NCBI RefSeq assembly: GCF_021596945.1
Contig: NZ_CP063779.1
Span: 4,438,001 to 4,502,000, forward strand
DNA: 64,000 nucleotides
DNA from: Mongoliitalea daihaiensis
Lineage (GTDB): Bacteria; Bacteroidota; Bacteroidia; Cytophagales; Cyclobacteriaceae
Direction of reading: 5' to 3'
Of the stretch, positions 8,477 to 17,666 are shown piece after piece (the first letter of the stretch is position 1; every line of letters starts with the position of its first letter). The notes below the pieces were generated by a model. The model was not told the origin of the DNA and did no database searches. It saw only the letters and a list, made by a program, of their open reading frames with translations. The position numbers and the translations under genes were made by a program.

Positions 8477-9016
8477 TCAAATATCCAAAAGTTTGGCGAC
8501 TTTTAGCAGGCCGGCGATGGAAATAGCGTCGGTAATTTCTCCATCCATCACCTGTTGCAATGCTTTCTTAAGTGGTAACTTCTTTATTTCCAATTGCTCA
8601 GTTTCTTCAAATTCAGGAATCCCCATAGACAATTCCTGTGCTAAAAACACAAATCCCTCTTCATCTGTAACAGAGTTAGAGGTATGGATACGCATAATTT
8701 CTGTCCATCGGTTGGCCGTAATCCCGGTTTCTTCTTTCAATTCGCGCTTTGCATTTTCCAATACATTCTCTGTCAGTAATCCTCCACCCATGGGAATTTC
8801 CCAACTGTATTCATCCAAAGTGTACCGATATTGGCCTACTAACCAAGTATTGAATTCTTCATCAACCGGTATAATCCCTAGGGCTTTATTTAAAAAAGAA
8901 ACCTTACCATAAATACCCGGTTTGCTGGAAGGATTGATCACTTGATGCTCCGATACTGATATCCATTGATTCTCATAAATCAACTTTTTTGAAAGAGTTG
9001 TCCAAGGATTTTTCAT
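8477..9016 (-). CDS. Nudix hydrolase (ADP-ribose pyrophosphatase-like)
   Basis: A 179-residue protein with a complete Nudix box, GLLTENVLENAKRELKEETGI (about residues 78-98), with the REL-EE-G catalytic helix intact. Fold and length match ADP-ribose or nucleoside-diphosphate-sugar pyrophosphatases, which cleave NDP-X bonds with Mg2+; the exact substrate is not readable. It precedes the MATE gene by 17 bp on the same strand and is likely the first gene of that pair. The lrp terminator lies directly upstream. Confidence 0.9.
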   Translation of the reverse strand: MKNPWTTLSKKLIYENQWISVSEHQVINPSSKPGIYGKVSFLNKALGIIPVDEEFNTWLVGQYRYTLDEYSWEIPMGGGLLTENVLENAKRELKEETGITANRWTEIMRIHTSNSVTDEEGFVFLAQELSMGIPEFEETEQLEIKKLPLKKALQQVMDGEITDAISIAGLLKVAKLLDI

Positions 9017-9032
9017 TTTTTTGATAACTAAA

Positions 9033-9056
9033 AAAGGGTGGACAAAGCCACCCTTT
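9033..9056 (-). terminator. Terminator downstream of lrp-type gene
   Basis: AAAGGGTGG (9033-9041) pairs perfectly with CCACCCTTT (9048-9056), loop ACAAAG. Read on the minus strand it is followed by a T-run, so it ends the lrp-type transcript just before the Nudix gene. Confidence 0.85.
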
Positions 9057-9074
9057 CAATGTGTTAATTCTTAC

Positions 9075-9557
9075 TTATGCAGGAATCGGTAAAACTTTGG
9101 AGTCCTTGAAGGTCGAAAGAATAACCATGGACTGCATAGAGTCTACTTCTCTGATCTCAGAAACTTTTTCCAACATTAATTTTTGGTAAGCTGTGATATC
9201 TTTTGCAATGATTTTCAAGATAAAATCACCCGTACCCGTAATATGGTGACACTCGATGACTTCTTGAATTTCATTAATTTCTTTCATAAAGGCATCAATA
9301 TTGCCTTTGTTGTGACCAATCAAAGAAACCAGTACAAAAGTACTTACACCCAAACCAATTTTCTCAGGATCTAAGGTTGCATGATAACTTTTGATAATTC
9401 CAGATTGCTCCAATTTTTTCACTCTCTCCAATGTAGGAGCTGGTGATAGTCCGATGTCTTTAGAAAGTTGGGCGTTGGTTATTTTGGCATTTGCCTGAAG
9501 TATTTCAAGGATAGCCCTATCTATTTTGTCAAATTTCACTCGAACACTGTTATCCAT
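9075..9557 (-). CDS. Lrp/AsnC family transcriptional regulator
   Basis: 160 residues. The N-terminal winged helix-turn-helix is clear (AILEILQANAKITNAQLSKDIGLS, about residues 14-37), followed by the linker and the RAM/ligand-binding domain (GVSTFVLVSL... and ITGTGDFILKI, the conserved GxGD-like segment). Such proteins form octamers or hexadecamers and sense amino acids. A close match to the promoter -7 element precedes the gene and it has its own terminator, so it is a single-gene unit. The regulated genes cannot be inferred; no amino-acid gene is adjacent. Confidence 0.93.
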   Translation of the reverse strand: MDNSVRVKFDKIDRAILEILQANAKITNAQLSKDIGLSPAPTLERVKKLEQSGIIKSYHATLDPEKIGLGVSTFVLVSLIGHNKGNIDAFMKEINEIQEVIECHHITGTGDFILKIIAKDITAYQKLMLEKVSEIREVDSMQSMVILSTFKDSKVLPIPA

Positions 9558-9588
9558 AATTTCAGATTTTTCAAAATTTTATGTTGCG

Positions 9589-9596
9589 CAAAGTTA
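9589..9596 (-). promoter_or_regulatory. -7 element for the lrp-type gene
   Basis: On the minus strand this reads TAACTTTG, an exact match to TAnnTTTG, 32 bases upstream of the start codon. No clear -33 TTTG is present; instead the upstream sequence is a strongly AT-rich partial palindrome (ATATAATTTTATAT, 9597-9610), a possible autoregulatory Lrp site. Confidence 0.55.
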
Positions 9597-9767
9597 ATAT
9601 AATTTTATATTATTTTAAAATGAACGAACATAAAAAACGTCGCCCATAACAAAATATTGTTAGTTTAATCTTCTGATTTGTAAAAGAACATCTAAATCAT
9701 CCGTGGAAAGAACGGCATTTATCAAATATTCTCCTGAATTCATCCCTCTCTATACGTAAACTTTCAA

Positions 9768-10961
9768 TCAAAGTTTATTCTTTTTTATATATTCTCGCGC
9801 TTCTTTGTGAGCGGGGTGTTTTCGCTTGGCGTATTTCTTGACTTTATTGAAGTATTCTTTTGCTTTGGCTTTATTTTTTGCCTCATTTTCCATCTTCCCT
9901 AATGCAATCAAGGCATATAAATAATACCCACTTTCTTGGCTTTCGGACTCTTCCCCATAGGACAAAGTTTTTAGATAATATCTCTTGGCACTGCCTTTAT
10001 CTCCAATCCTATCAAAATATTGGGCAATATAAAAGGCCGCATATCTCCCACTGTTTGATTCATAACCAGTCCACTGATCATCAATGCGTTGCAGGATCTC
10101 CATGGATTCTTCTTTTGCCTCTGTAATTCTACCAACGGTATATAAATGACGAGCATACGAACGATGGAAATACGGGTTATTAGGAAATTTCTGATGCAGA
10201 TAATCGGTGATAGCCAACGCTTTGTAGGGCTGTTTTTCTTCCGATGCATACAATCGAAACAAAAAATACTGAGCCTCTACTCGAGCATAAAATGCATTTT
10301 GGGCAACATCTTCCAACTGTTTTAACCCCAATTCTTTGTTACCCTTTGGGAAAAGCGCAACCACCGGCTTCAAAATTGGATAGTTTTCTGGAATCCATAC
10401 AGAAAAATAATTGAACAAGGCATCACCTAATAATAACTCAGGATTGAGTTCATCGTCTCCTTTACTTAAGTTCAGATATTTAAGTGCGTTCTTCCCAGCA
10501 AATGTTGCTTTAGTCCAACTTTTCCTTTCCGATAATAACCTTCCCTGAAAACCATAAGCACCGGCAAGAAAAAAAGCCGCCTCCTTATTTTCCGGATCAT
10601 TATCTAACAAACCCTTGGCCTTATCGATTACTACATCCATTTGTTTCAGGAATCGATTATCAAGTCTTTTATTTTCTATATCAGGAGCGATTTTCCACCA
10701 CGTAGCCAAGCCCTGCAAAAAATACGGCAAAGGATGTTCAGGATATTGAAATTGCATTACGGCAAACCCTCTTTCAGCTTTCTCAAAATCGTAATTGTAC
10801 AGCGCATTTACATTTTCAGTAATCCTAAATTGCAGCCCCTTATCTAAAAGCAAATAGGTCGATTCATTGGGCACTACTTCATCCAACGGAGCTTCTTGAG
10901 CACTCACATATGGAAAGACACCCATCAAAAGAATTACTAATAAAACACCAATGTGCCGCAT
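9768..10961 (-). CDS. Exported TPR protein, about 397 aa
   Basis: An ATG at 10961 gives a good signal peptide (MRHIGVLLVILLMGVFPYVSAQ), preferred over a TTG at 10979. The mature part is almost entirely helical pairs with TPR spacing (for example DFEKAERGFAVMQFQYPEHPLPYFLQG and AKAKEYFNKVKKYAKRKHP), giving roughly six to eight degenerate tetratricopeptide units. It is probably a periplasmic scaffold protein; function unknown. It is transcribed away from the 213-residue membrane protein at 11044, with 82 bp between the start codons. Confidence 0.8.
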   Translation of the reverse strand: MRHIGVLLVILLMGVFPYVSAQEAPLDEVVPNESTYLLLDKGLQFRITENVNALYNYDFEKAERGFAVMQFQYPEHPLPYFLQGLATWWKIAPDIENKRLDNRFLKQMDVVIDKAKGLLDNDPENKEAAFFLAGAYGFQGRLLSERKSWTKATFAGKNALKYLNLSKGDDELNPELLLGDALFNYFSVWIPENYPILKPVVALFPKGNKELGLKQLEDVAQNAFYARVEAQYFLFRLYASEEKQPYKALAITDYLHQKFPNNPYFHRSYARHLYTVGRITEAKEESMEILQRIDDQWTGYESNSGRYAAFYIAQYFDRIGDKGSAKRYYLKTLSYGEESESQESGYYLYALIALGKMENEAKNKAKAKEYFNKVKKYAKRKHPAHKEAREYIKKNKL

Positions 10962-11043
10962 ACTTATTTTAAATTTCAAGCAAAATTAGATGGTATTCCA
11001 AATTTTAAATTAGTTTTAACAAGATTTAATTTCAAAACCCCTC

Positions 11044-11685
11044 ATGAATACCCAATCATTCTTCGAACGAATAGAAAGCCAATTAGATTTCAATCGGAAG
11101 ATATTTTTTTTAGTATTGACGATTTTTTACGTGGCAATTCGCTACATCACCAATGATTTGATTTTGCAAAACATTCCTGGATTTGAGTCTTTGGAGGAAG
11201 ACGGCAGCTTGACCTATTTCCATATCTTCAATACGCTGAATTACTTATGGACTCCCTTTTCCCTGCTTTGGAAATTTCTGCTGACAACTTTCCTGTTATG
11301 GATGGGCTCTTTTGCTTGGGGCTATAAGATTTCTTTCGGGAGAATTTGGAGTTTGGTCCTATTGGCCGAAGTGATTTTCATCATGCCGGAATTGCTCAAA
11401 CTATTAGCATTGATTATTTTCCCCGAAAATTGGTCCGTAGCTGAAATGCGGGACTTCTACCCCTTATCCATCTTAAGCTTGATGGACTATACACAAGTCC
11501 CCAAAGCCTACATATATCCCCTTCAAGCGCTGAACCTTTTTGAATTGGTATATATCCTAAGTCTTGCAGTAGGTATTGCCTCAATTTTAAAAAAAGGTTG
11601 GAAGGCTGGAATCCTCATTGTAAGTACTGCTTATATTTTAATTTTTCTGGGGTGGTTGGTGTTTTACATCCTAGCTTACCGCTAA
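11044..11685 (+). CDS. Predicted membrane protein, 213 aa
   Basis: Five hydrophobic segments are visible (about residues 20-38, 72-95, 100-122, 160-180 and 188-210), with a short cytoplasmic N-terminus. The layout is reminiscent of Yip1-type membrane proteins, but the match is only by general appearance and I do not assign a family. It sits in a divergent arrangement with the TPR gene and 78 bp ahead of the CocE-like hydrolase. Confidence 0.7.
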   Translation: MNTQSFFERIESQLDFNRKIFFLVLTIFYVAIRYITNDLILQNIPGFESLEEDGSLTYFHIFNTLNYLWTPFSLLWKFLLTTFLLWMGSFAWGYKISFGRIWSLVLLAEVIFIMPELLKLLALIIFPENWSVAEMRDFYPLSILSLMDYTQVPKAYIYPLQALNLFELVYILSLAVGIASILKKGWKAGILIVSTAYILIFLGWLVFYILAYR

Positions 11686-11763
11686 CTAGCAAAGGAATTG
11701 ACCGTTCCTAGATTTCATGATGGCAATGTCTACAATTAATGATAGATTCGATTATCCAAATAG

Positions 11764-13641
11764 ATGCTCATGAAACTATTCAAGTTCCTTTTAATTAGCT
11801 GCTTTATTGGCTTTTCCCAATGGACGGCCCTAGCACAGGAAGTTAATTACGTAGAAGAGAATTACGTAAAACAAGAATTTCAAATTCCTATGCGAGATGG
11901 GGTAAAGTTGCACACGGTTGTATACAGCCCAAAAGATGCCTCACAAAAATACCCCATACTGATGAGTAGAACACCCTACAATTCCGGCCCTTATGGGAAA
12001 GATACTATGAAGAGGAGTTTAGGCCCTTCAGAAAAACTCATGAAAGAGGGTTATATTTTTATCTATCAAGACGTGAGGGGACGATGGATGTCCGAAGGCT
12101 CGTACGACAATATGCGTCCTACACTTCCCGATCGCAAGAAAAACAGCAAAGAGATAGATGAAAGTACGGACACCTTTGACACCATCGAATGGCTACTTAA
12201 AAATCTCACCAATAGCAATCAAAAAGTGGGTATGTGGGGAATTTCCTATCCTGGGTTTTATTCAGCCGCTGCACTTCCCTTTGCACACCCTGCTCTGAAA
12301 GCAGTATCACCCCAAGCTCCGATAGCAGATTTCTATTTCGACGATTTCCATCATAACGGGGCATATTTTCTCAGCTATTGGGTAGCTACAGCTGTGTTCG
12401 GTTATCAACATGACGGCCCTACGGACAAACCCTGGTACCAAATGGTCAATACCGGCACCAAAGATGCCTATCAGTTTTTTCTGGACATGGGCTCCTTGAA
12501 AAATGCCGACAAGTACTACGGTGAAGACAACTTTTTCTGGACCGAATTGAAAGAAAATCCTGATTACAATGAGTTTTGGCAAAAAAGAAATTTACTTCCT
12601 CATCTAAAGGACACCAAACCTGCTGTCATGACCGTTGGGGGTTGGTTTGATGCTGAGGATCTGTATGGTCCATTGAATATCTACAAAACAATCGAAAAAA
12701 ACACACCCAACGCTTACAATACCTTGGTGATGGGTCCTTGGTCCCATGGAGATTGGGCAAGGGTAAGCGGTGCACAGAAAGTATCTAATATTTACTTCGG
12801 AGATGATATCAATCTTTGGTATCAAAATGAAGTTGAGGCTGTCTTTTTCGATCATTTCTTAAAAGGTACAGGAGACGGAAAAACAGGGTTACCAGAAGCC
12901 TACCTCTTCGATACAGGAACCAAAGAATGGAAAAAGTTCGATACATGGCCTCCGCGGGAAGCTGTAACAACCGCTTATTTCCCGCATGCTAGTGGAGCAC
13001 TTTCTACCGAAAAGCCAGCAGGAAATGAATTTTCAGAATACATTTCTGATCCAGCCAAACCTGTACCCCATAGCCCGGATATCAAATTCAATTTCACTCC
13101 TCGAAAATACATGGCAGACGATCAGCGTTTTGCTGCCCGAAGACCAGACGTGCTGGTTTTTGAAACAGACATATTGACAGAAGATATCACTGTAGCCGGT
13201 GAGATTTTTGCTAAGCTCCAAGTGTCTACCTCTGAAACAGATGCAGATTGGATAGTCAAGCTAGTGGATGTATTTCCACATGATACCCCGGACCATGAAT
13301 ATGTGCAACAGGGTACCCATTTAAGCAATTATCACATGATGGTTCGATCGGAGGTAATTCGCGGCAGGTATCGAGAGAGTTTTTCTGCTCCAAAACCATT
13401 TACCCCAAATCAGATTACGGAAGTTCCTCTACAATTACAGGATGTATTGCACACCTTCAAAAAAGGGCATAAAATACAAATTCAAATCCAGAGCACCTGG
13501 TTTCCTTTAATCGATAGAAATCCTCAGAAATATGTTGAAAATATCTTTAAAGCAGATGACGCAGACTTCATAAAGGCAACTCATCGTGTATATCATCACT
13601 CGGATAAGCCCACTGAAATCAGTGTTCAACTATTGAAATAA
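11764..13641 (+). CDS. Exported CocE/NonD family (S15-type) hydrolase
   Basis: A 625-residue alpha/beta hydrolase with a C-terminal jelly-roll domain, as in cocaine esterase, glutaryl-7-ACA acylase and Xaa-Pro dipeptidyl-peptidases. The nucleophile elbow is GISYPG (Ser near residue 161) and the catalytic His is in GPWSHGDW (near residue 327). The C-terminal domain (PRKYMADDQRF to the end) is the X-Pro_dipept_C type. A signal peptide (residues 1-26, cleavage near ALAQ) sends it to the periplasm or outside. It could act on acylated amines or peptides; the exact substrate is unknown. ATG at 11764 or 11770 are equally possible starts. Confidence 0.9.
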   Translation: MLMKLFKFLLISCFIGFSQWTALAQEVNYVEENYVKQEFQIPMRDGVKLHTVVYSPKDASQKYPILMSRTPYNSGPYGKDTMKRSLGPSEKLMKEGYIFIYQDVRGRWMSEGSYDNMRPTLPDRKKNSKEIDESTDTFDTIEWLLKNLTNSNQKVGMWGISYPGFYSAAALPFAHPALKAVSPQAPIADFYFDDFHHNGAYFLSYWVATAVFGYQHDGPTDKPWYQMVNTGTKDAYQFFLDMGSLKNADKYYGEDNFFWTELKENPDYNEFWQKRNLLPHLKDTKPAVMTVGGWFDAEDLYGPLNIYKTIEKNTPNAYNTLVMGPWSHGDWARVSGAQKVSNIYFGDDINLWYQNEVEAVFFDHFLKGTGDGKTGLPEAYLFDTGTKEWKKFDTWPPREAVTTAYFPHASGALSTEKPAGNEFSEYISDPAKPVPHSPDIKFNFTPRKYMADDQRFAARRPDVLVFETDILTEDITVAGEIFAKLQVSTSETDADWIVKLVDVFPHDTPDHEYVQQGTHLSNYHMMVRSEVIRGRYRESFSAPKPFTPNQITEVPLQLQDVLHTFKKGHKIQIQIQSTWFPLIDRNPQKYVENIFKADDADFIKATHRVYHHSDKPTEISVQLLK

Positions 13642-13662
13642 ACCTATTCTACTGAACAAATC

Positions 13663-13713
13663 GCTACTTTCTTTTTGTTAACTCAAAGAAACAAAAGGGA
13701 AGTAGCTTTTTTA
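13663..13713 (+). terminator. Terminator after the CocE-like gene
   Basis: GCTACTT (from 13663) pairs with AAGTAGC (to 13706), and the inner arms (TTTTTGTT and AACAAAAG) pair as well, followed by a T-run. A long imperfect stem. Confidence 0.8.
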
Positions 13714-13765
13714 TTGCCCATTCCCTTCAAAAACTTTATCATTGAACTGAGAAAATAAGAATTAT

Positions 13766-15793
13766 ATGAACCCATTATTGGAAAAATTTGACACGCCATT
13801 TGAGACGGCACCTTTTCATCTAGTAAAAAACGAGCATTTTCTACCCGCCATCCAAGAAGCTATCCAACAGGCCAAATCAGAAATAAATGCCATTAAAGCC
13901 ATTAGTATCCCCGATTTTTCGAATACCATCGAAGCCTTAGATAAGGCTGGCGAGCGCTTGGGCATTATCGCTGGGATATTCTATAACCTGAATTCAGCAG
14001 AAACCAATAATGAAATCCAAGCATTGGCACGAGAAATTTCTCCTCTATTGACAGCTCATAGTAATGACATTTTATTGGATGCTGAACTTTTTGAGAAGAT
14101 TGAACCAATTTTTAAAAATAGAGCAAACTTGAATCTTACTCCCGAGCAGTTGACTCTATTGGAAAAAACCTACAAGGGCTTTGTTCGGAACGGTGCTTTG
14201 CTGAAGGATACGGGAAAAGAGCACTTGCGAGCGATTGATCAAGAATTAGCTCAACTGAGCCTGAAATTTGGTGAAAATGTACTGGCAGAGACCAATAAGT
14301 TTGTGATGCTTGTGGAGCAAGAAGAAGAACTCGCTGGTTTACCCGATGCTATCAAAGAGGCAGCTGCTCAAACAGCAGAGGAAAAAGGACATGCAGGAAA
14401 ATGGGCATTTACACTTGCATTCCCAAGCTACATTCCATTTATGACCTACGCCGAAAATCGGGAATTAAGAAAAAAACTATTCCTTGCCTATAATACCAAA
14501 GGTTGCAAGGGGGATGAATTAGACAATAAGGGGCATATCCAACGCATGCTTACACTCAAACATCAGCGTTCGCAACTACTTGGCTATAGAACGTATGCTG
14601 ATTTTGTATTAGAAGAGCGCATGGCTAAATCAGCAGATAATGTGCAGGAATTTCTACGAAATCTTCTTGACAAATCTAAGCCAAAGGCTATAGAAGAGTT
14701 GGCCGAATTACAGGCTTTTGCAGAAAAGCTAGATGGCTTGAGTCATCTTGAAAAGTGGGACACTGCCTATTATGGGGAGAAACTCAAAAAGGAAAAATAT
14801 GCTGTAGATGATGAGCTTTTACGCCCCTATTTCAAATTAGAAAACGTCATTGATGGGGTATTCCATACAGCTTCCAAGCTGTTTGACATCCAATTCAAAG
14901 AGAATACAGATATTCCGAAATACCATCCGGATGTAATTACGTACGAGGTCCAGGACCTTCAGGGAAATCATGTGGGGGTATTTTATGCCGATTTCTTCCC
15001 AAGAGCAGGCAAGCGAAATGGCGCTTGGATGACGAGTTATAGAGGACAAAGTAAACTCCATGGTGCAAATAAGCGTCCGCACGTTTCCATTGTCTGTAAC
15101 TTCACCAAGCCTACCAAGTCCAAGCCTTCCCTGCTTACTTTCAATGAAGTCACCACCTTATTTCATGAATTTGGTCATGCCTTGCATGGGATGTTGGCAG
15201 AAGGAACGTATGAGTCCCTATCCGGCACTTCTGTATTTTGGGACTTCGTAGAGCTCCCTTCTCAAATTTTCGAAAACTGGTGTTATGAAAAAGACTGTTT
15301 GGATCTATTTGCCAAGCATTATGAAACAGGTGAGGCTATTCCTGAAGAGCTTCTGAAAAAAATAAAGGCAGCTGCTAACTTCCAGCAAGGCACACAAACT
15401 TTGAGACAAATTAGTTTTGGCTTATTGGACATGGCGTATCATAGTACAGACCCTAGCCAAATCAAGGATATCACCACATTTGAGAAGAACATAATGGCAG
15501 CTACCAGTTTGCTTCCATCGGTAGAGAACACACTCATGAGCACCTCCTTTTCCCATATTTTCCAGGGTGGCTATGCTGCGGGTTATTATAGCTACAAGTG
15601 GGCTGAAGTATTGGACGCTGATGCTTTTGAATTGTTTTTAGAGCGAGGTGTATTTGATAAAGAGACCGCTAGTTCATTCAAGAAAAACATATTATCTGCA
15701 GGTGGAAGCGAACATCCCTCTATCCTCTACAAAAGATTCCGAGGAAGAGACCCCAAACCGGAAGCATTGCTGAAACGTTCTGGGTTAGTCTGA
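13766..15793 (+). CDS. M3 family oligopeptidase (Dcp/PrlC-like)
   Basis: 675 residues, the usual length of peptidyl-dipeptidase Dcp and oligopeptidase A. The zinc motif HEFGH lies near residue 466 (FHEFGHALHGM) with the third ligand Glu in FWDFVELPSQIFENW downstream. No signal peptide is visible, so the enzyme is probably cytoplasmic and degrades short peptides left by larger proteases. A strong hairpin terminator follows. It is probably transcribed alone, with a terminator also in front of it. Confidence 0.93.
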   Translation: MNPLLEKFDTPFETAPFHLVKNEHFLPAIQEAIQQAKSEINAIKAISIPDFSNTIEALDKAGERLGIIAGIFYNLNSAETNNEIQALAREISPLLTAHSNDILLDAELFEKIEPIFKNRANLNLTPEQLTLLEKTYKGFVRNGALLKDTGKEHLRAIDQELAQLSLKFGENVLAETNKFVMLVEQEEELAGLPDAIKEAAAQTAEEKGHAGKWAFTLAFPSYIPFMTYAENRELRKKLFLAYNTKGCKGDELDNKGHIQRMLTLKHQRSQLLGYRTYADFVLEERMAKSADNVQEFLRNLLDKSKPKAIEELAELQAFAEKLDGLSHLEKWDTAYYGEKLKKEKYAVDDELLRPYFKLENVIDGVFHTASKLFDIQFKENTDIPKYHPDVITYEVQDLQGNHVGVFYADFFPRAGKRNGAWMTSYRGQSKLHGANKRPHVSIVCNFTKPTKSKPSLLTFNEVTTLFHEFGHALHGMLAEGTYESLSGTSVFWDFVELPSQIFENWCYEKDCLDLFAKHYETGEAIPEELLKKIKAAANFQQGTQTLRQISFGLLDMAYHSTDPSQIKDITTFEKNIMAATSLLPSVENTLMSTSFSHIFQGGYAAGYYSYKWAEVLDADAFELFLERGVFDKETASSFKKNILSAGGSEHPSILYKRFRGRDPKPEALLKRSGLV

Positions 15794-15798
15794 TACAA

Positions 15799-15835
15799 CA
15801 AAGGCTGTCTATCAATAGGCAGCCTTTGTTTTTTT
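15799..15835. terminator. Terminator between M3 and M20 peptidase genes
   Basis: CAAAGGCTG (15799-15807) pairs with CAGCCTTTG (15820-15828) and the inner TCTAT/ATAGG bases pair partly; a T-run follows on the plus strand. It can serve the M3 gene and possibly the convergent M20 gene (ends 15848). Confidence 0.8.
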
Positions 15836-15847
15836 GTCTTATTATGT

Positions 15848-17296
15848 TTACTTAACAAGATTCTGGTCTTTTCTAAAATGCAAGGGCGGTGCCATATCAC
15901 CAATTAATGGTTCATATTGCAAGCCTCCTAGGCGTTCATCAAATTCCTTTCTAGCTTCTTTGATCAACAGAGGGTTTAAGATTAAATCTTTTCCAGTGAG
16001 GGCCATTGTTTTCGCAGCAACCATCATTCCTTTATAACCGATACTCATCCCATCGGCAGCTACTGCCTGCCACGTGTGGGCAGCTGTACCAGGAACCCAG
16101 GTGGCAGTTCCTAAACCTACCGTCGGAACTACGTAACTAACATCCCCTACATCTGTGGAAGCTGGGAAATGGGTCAATTGATAAGGCTGTACTTGCTTAG
16201 CAACAGTTAAGGGTGGCACTTTCGCCAAATTGAGTGTTGCTTGGATTTTTTCAGCAAATTCAGTCTCTTGGGCGTCATATTCCACTCCGCCAATTATGGA
16301 GAGATTTTTATGCATTGTTTTAGCCAAGGTTTCATTGGGCAATAATCCATAAATTCCAGCAACTACTTCTACTTCTACTTTAGTTTCTGTACCCATGGCT
16401 GCACCTTCAGCAGCTTTAATCACCCGTTGCCACATATCCTTTACTTCTACTACATCTGGATGGCGAACCATGTATTCTACAACTGCATAATCAGGCACTA
16501 CATTAGCTGCCAGACCTCCATTGGTTATGACATAATGAATTCTGCTTTCTTGGTCCACATGTTCCCGCATCATGTTTACCATCATGTTCATCGCTTCTAC
16601 CCCATCCAAGGCAGATCGCCCGCGTTGTGGAGCCCCTGCTGCATGCGAGCTCTGTCCGTAAAACTTGAAATATCCTTGCATGACAGCAGTGCAAGTAGAA
16701 GCATTGGCCGCATTTCGATCACTGGGATGCCAGTTAATAACTGCATCCACGGTATCGAATAAACCTTCTCTTACCATATATACCTTCCCTGCTCCGCCTT
16801 CCTCAGCTGGTGTTCCAAATATTTTGATGGTTGCTTGAATGTTATTGGCGTCGATCCATTCTTTCAAAGCAACTCCTGAAGCGACTACCGCCGTCCCAAA
16901 GAGATTGTGCCCACAGCCATGTCCATTGCCCCCCTCCACCAAAATCGAACGAAAAGGCACTGCATCCTGCGAAAGCCCCGGCAAGGCATCATACTCTGCT
17001 AAAAAGCCTATCACAGGCCCTCCCTTATCATATGTAGCAATAAAAGAAGTCGGCATACCCGCAACACCCGTTTCAACGGCAAATCCAGCAGCTTTCAATT
17101 CGTCAATTAAAAGTTTGGAACTGGTGAACTCTAAGTATCCTAATTCGGGATTTTCCCAGATTTCACGTGCTACTTTGGAGAATTGATCTGTTTTAGCATC
17201 CAAAGTCTTGACAATAAAGGCATCGTGGTTGGTTTCTTGTGCTATAGCTACTCCTAACAGGAGCATCGCACAAATACTTAGTAAAGATTTTTTCAT
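15848..17296 (-). CDS. Exported M20 family amidohydrolase (AbgB-like)
   Basis: About 482 residues from the ATG at 17296, which begins a signal peptide (MKKSLLSICAMLLLGVAIAQE); a TTG at 17305 is less likely. Metal-binding and catalytic motifs of the M20D/AbgB group are visible: GFLAEYDALPG, GHGCGHNLFG, GTPAEEGGAGK and INWHPSD. AbgB cleaves p-aminobenzoyl-glutamate; related proteins hydrolyse N-acyl amino acids. The export signal suggests a periplasmic aminoacylase or peptide-like amide hydrolase in this organism. Convergent with the M3 gene. Confidence 0.9.
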   Translation of the reverse strand: MKKSLLSICAMLLLGVAIAQETNHDAFIVKTLDAKTDQFSKVAREIWENPELGYLEFTSSKLLIDELKAAGFAVETGVAGMPTSFIATYDKGGPVIGFLAEYDALPGLSQDAVPFRSILVEGGNGHGCGHNLFGTAVVASGVALKEWIDANNIQATIKIFGTPAEEGGAGKVYMVREGLFDTVDAVINWHPSDRNAANASTCTAVMQGYFKFYGQSSHAAGAPQRGRSALDGVEAMNMMVNMMREHVDQESRIHYVITNGGLAANVVPDYAVVEYMVRHPDVVEVKDMWQRVIKAAEGAAMGTETKVEVEVVAGIYGLLPNETLAKTMHKNLSIIGGVEYDAQETEFAEKIQATLNLAKVPPLTVAKQVQPYQLTHFPASTDVGDVSYVVPTVGLGTATWVPGTAAHTWQAVAADGMSIGYKGMMVAAKTMALTGKDLILNPLLIKEARKEFDERLGGLQYEPLIGDMAPPLHFRKDQNLVK

Positions 17297-17396
17297 AAGA
17301 ATCAAGTAAAATATTCGTTGGGTATAAAACCAAAAATAGCAGAAGATTATTCGGTATCAAAAATAAATCACAGCTAAATCACTCCTCATAAAAAAA

Positions 17397-17418
17397 AGAT
17401 ATGTTTCTACATATCTCT
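17397..17418. terminator. Bidirectional hairpin terminator
   Basis: AGATATGT (17397-17404) pairs perfectly with ACATATCT (17409-17416), loop TTCT, with an A-run before it and a T-run after it. It can end transcripts in either direction; on the minus strand it lies 74 bases below the 28-residue ORF. Confidence 0.75.
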
Positions 17419-17489
17419 TTTTATAATCCATAATCCATTTGAAAAGCTTTAGCTGTTTGTAAACAACAGTTGCGCACTTAGGGACTCCG

Positions 17490-17576
17490 TTAGATAACAA
17501 TGAGAAACCCAACAAGAATCAACCAAACTGCAGACGATATCGCCAACAGTATTCTAAATTGTCTGTCCTCGTTCAT
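17490..17576 (-). CDS. Possible 28-aa single-span membrane peptide
   Basis: An ATG at 17576 opens 28 codons to TAA at 17490-17492. The peptide has an acidic/basic head (MNEDRQFR) followed by a continuous hydrophobic stretch of about 20 residues (ILLAISSAVWLILVGFLIVI) that would form one membrane helix and reaches the C-terminus. It is too short for most gene finders. A consensus sigma70-like promoter ends about ten bases before the start codon and a bidirectional terminator lies downstream. The M20 gene upstream is on the same strand but farther downstream of the terminator. No known family is recognised, and chance cannot be excluded at this size. Confidence 0.45.
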   Translation of the reverse strand: MNEDRQFRILLAISSAVWLILVGFLIVI

Positions 17577-17592
17577 AGCTGTTTTTTTGTTG

Positions 17593-17621
17593 AATATACA
17601 AACTAATCTGCTTATTGTCAA
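17593..17621 (-). promoter_or_regulatory. Sigma70-like promoter (TTGACA-N17-TATATT)
   Basis: On the minus strand TTGACA (17621-17616) is followed by exactly 17 bases and TATATT (17598-17593). This is closer to the enterobacterial consensus than to the Bacteroidota TTTG/TAnnTTTG type, which is unusual here. The distance to the ATG of the 28-residue ORF is about 17 bases. Confidence 0.5.
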
Positions 17622-17666
17622 GCATTTTCCAAAAAATCTTTCGCTAAAACTGTATAAACAAGTAGA

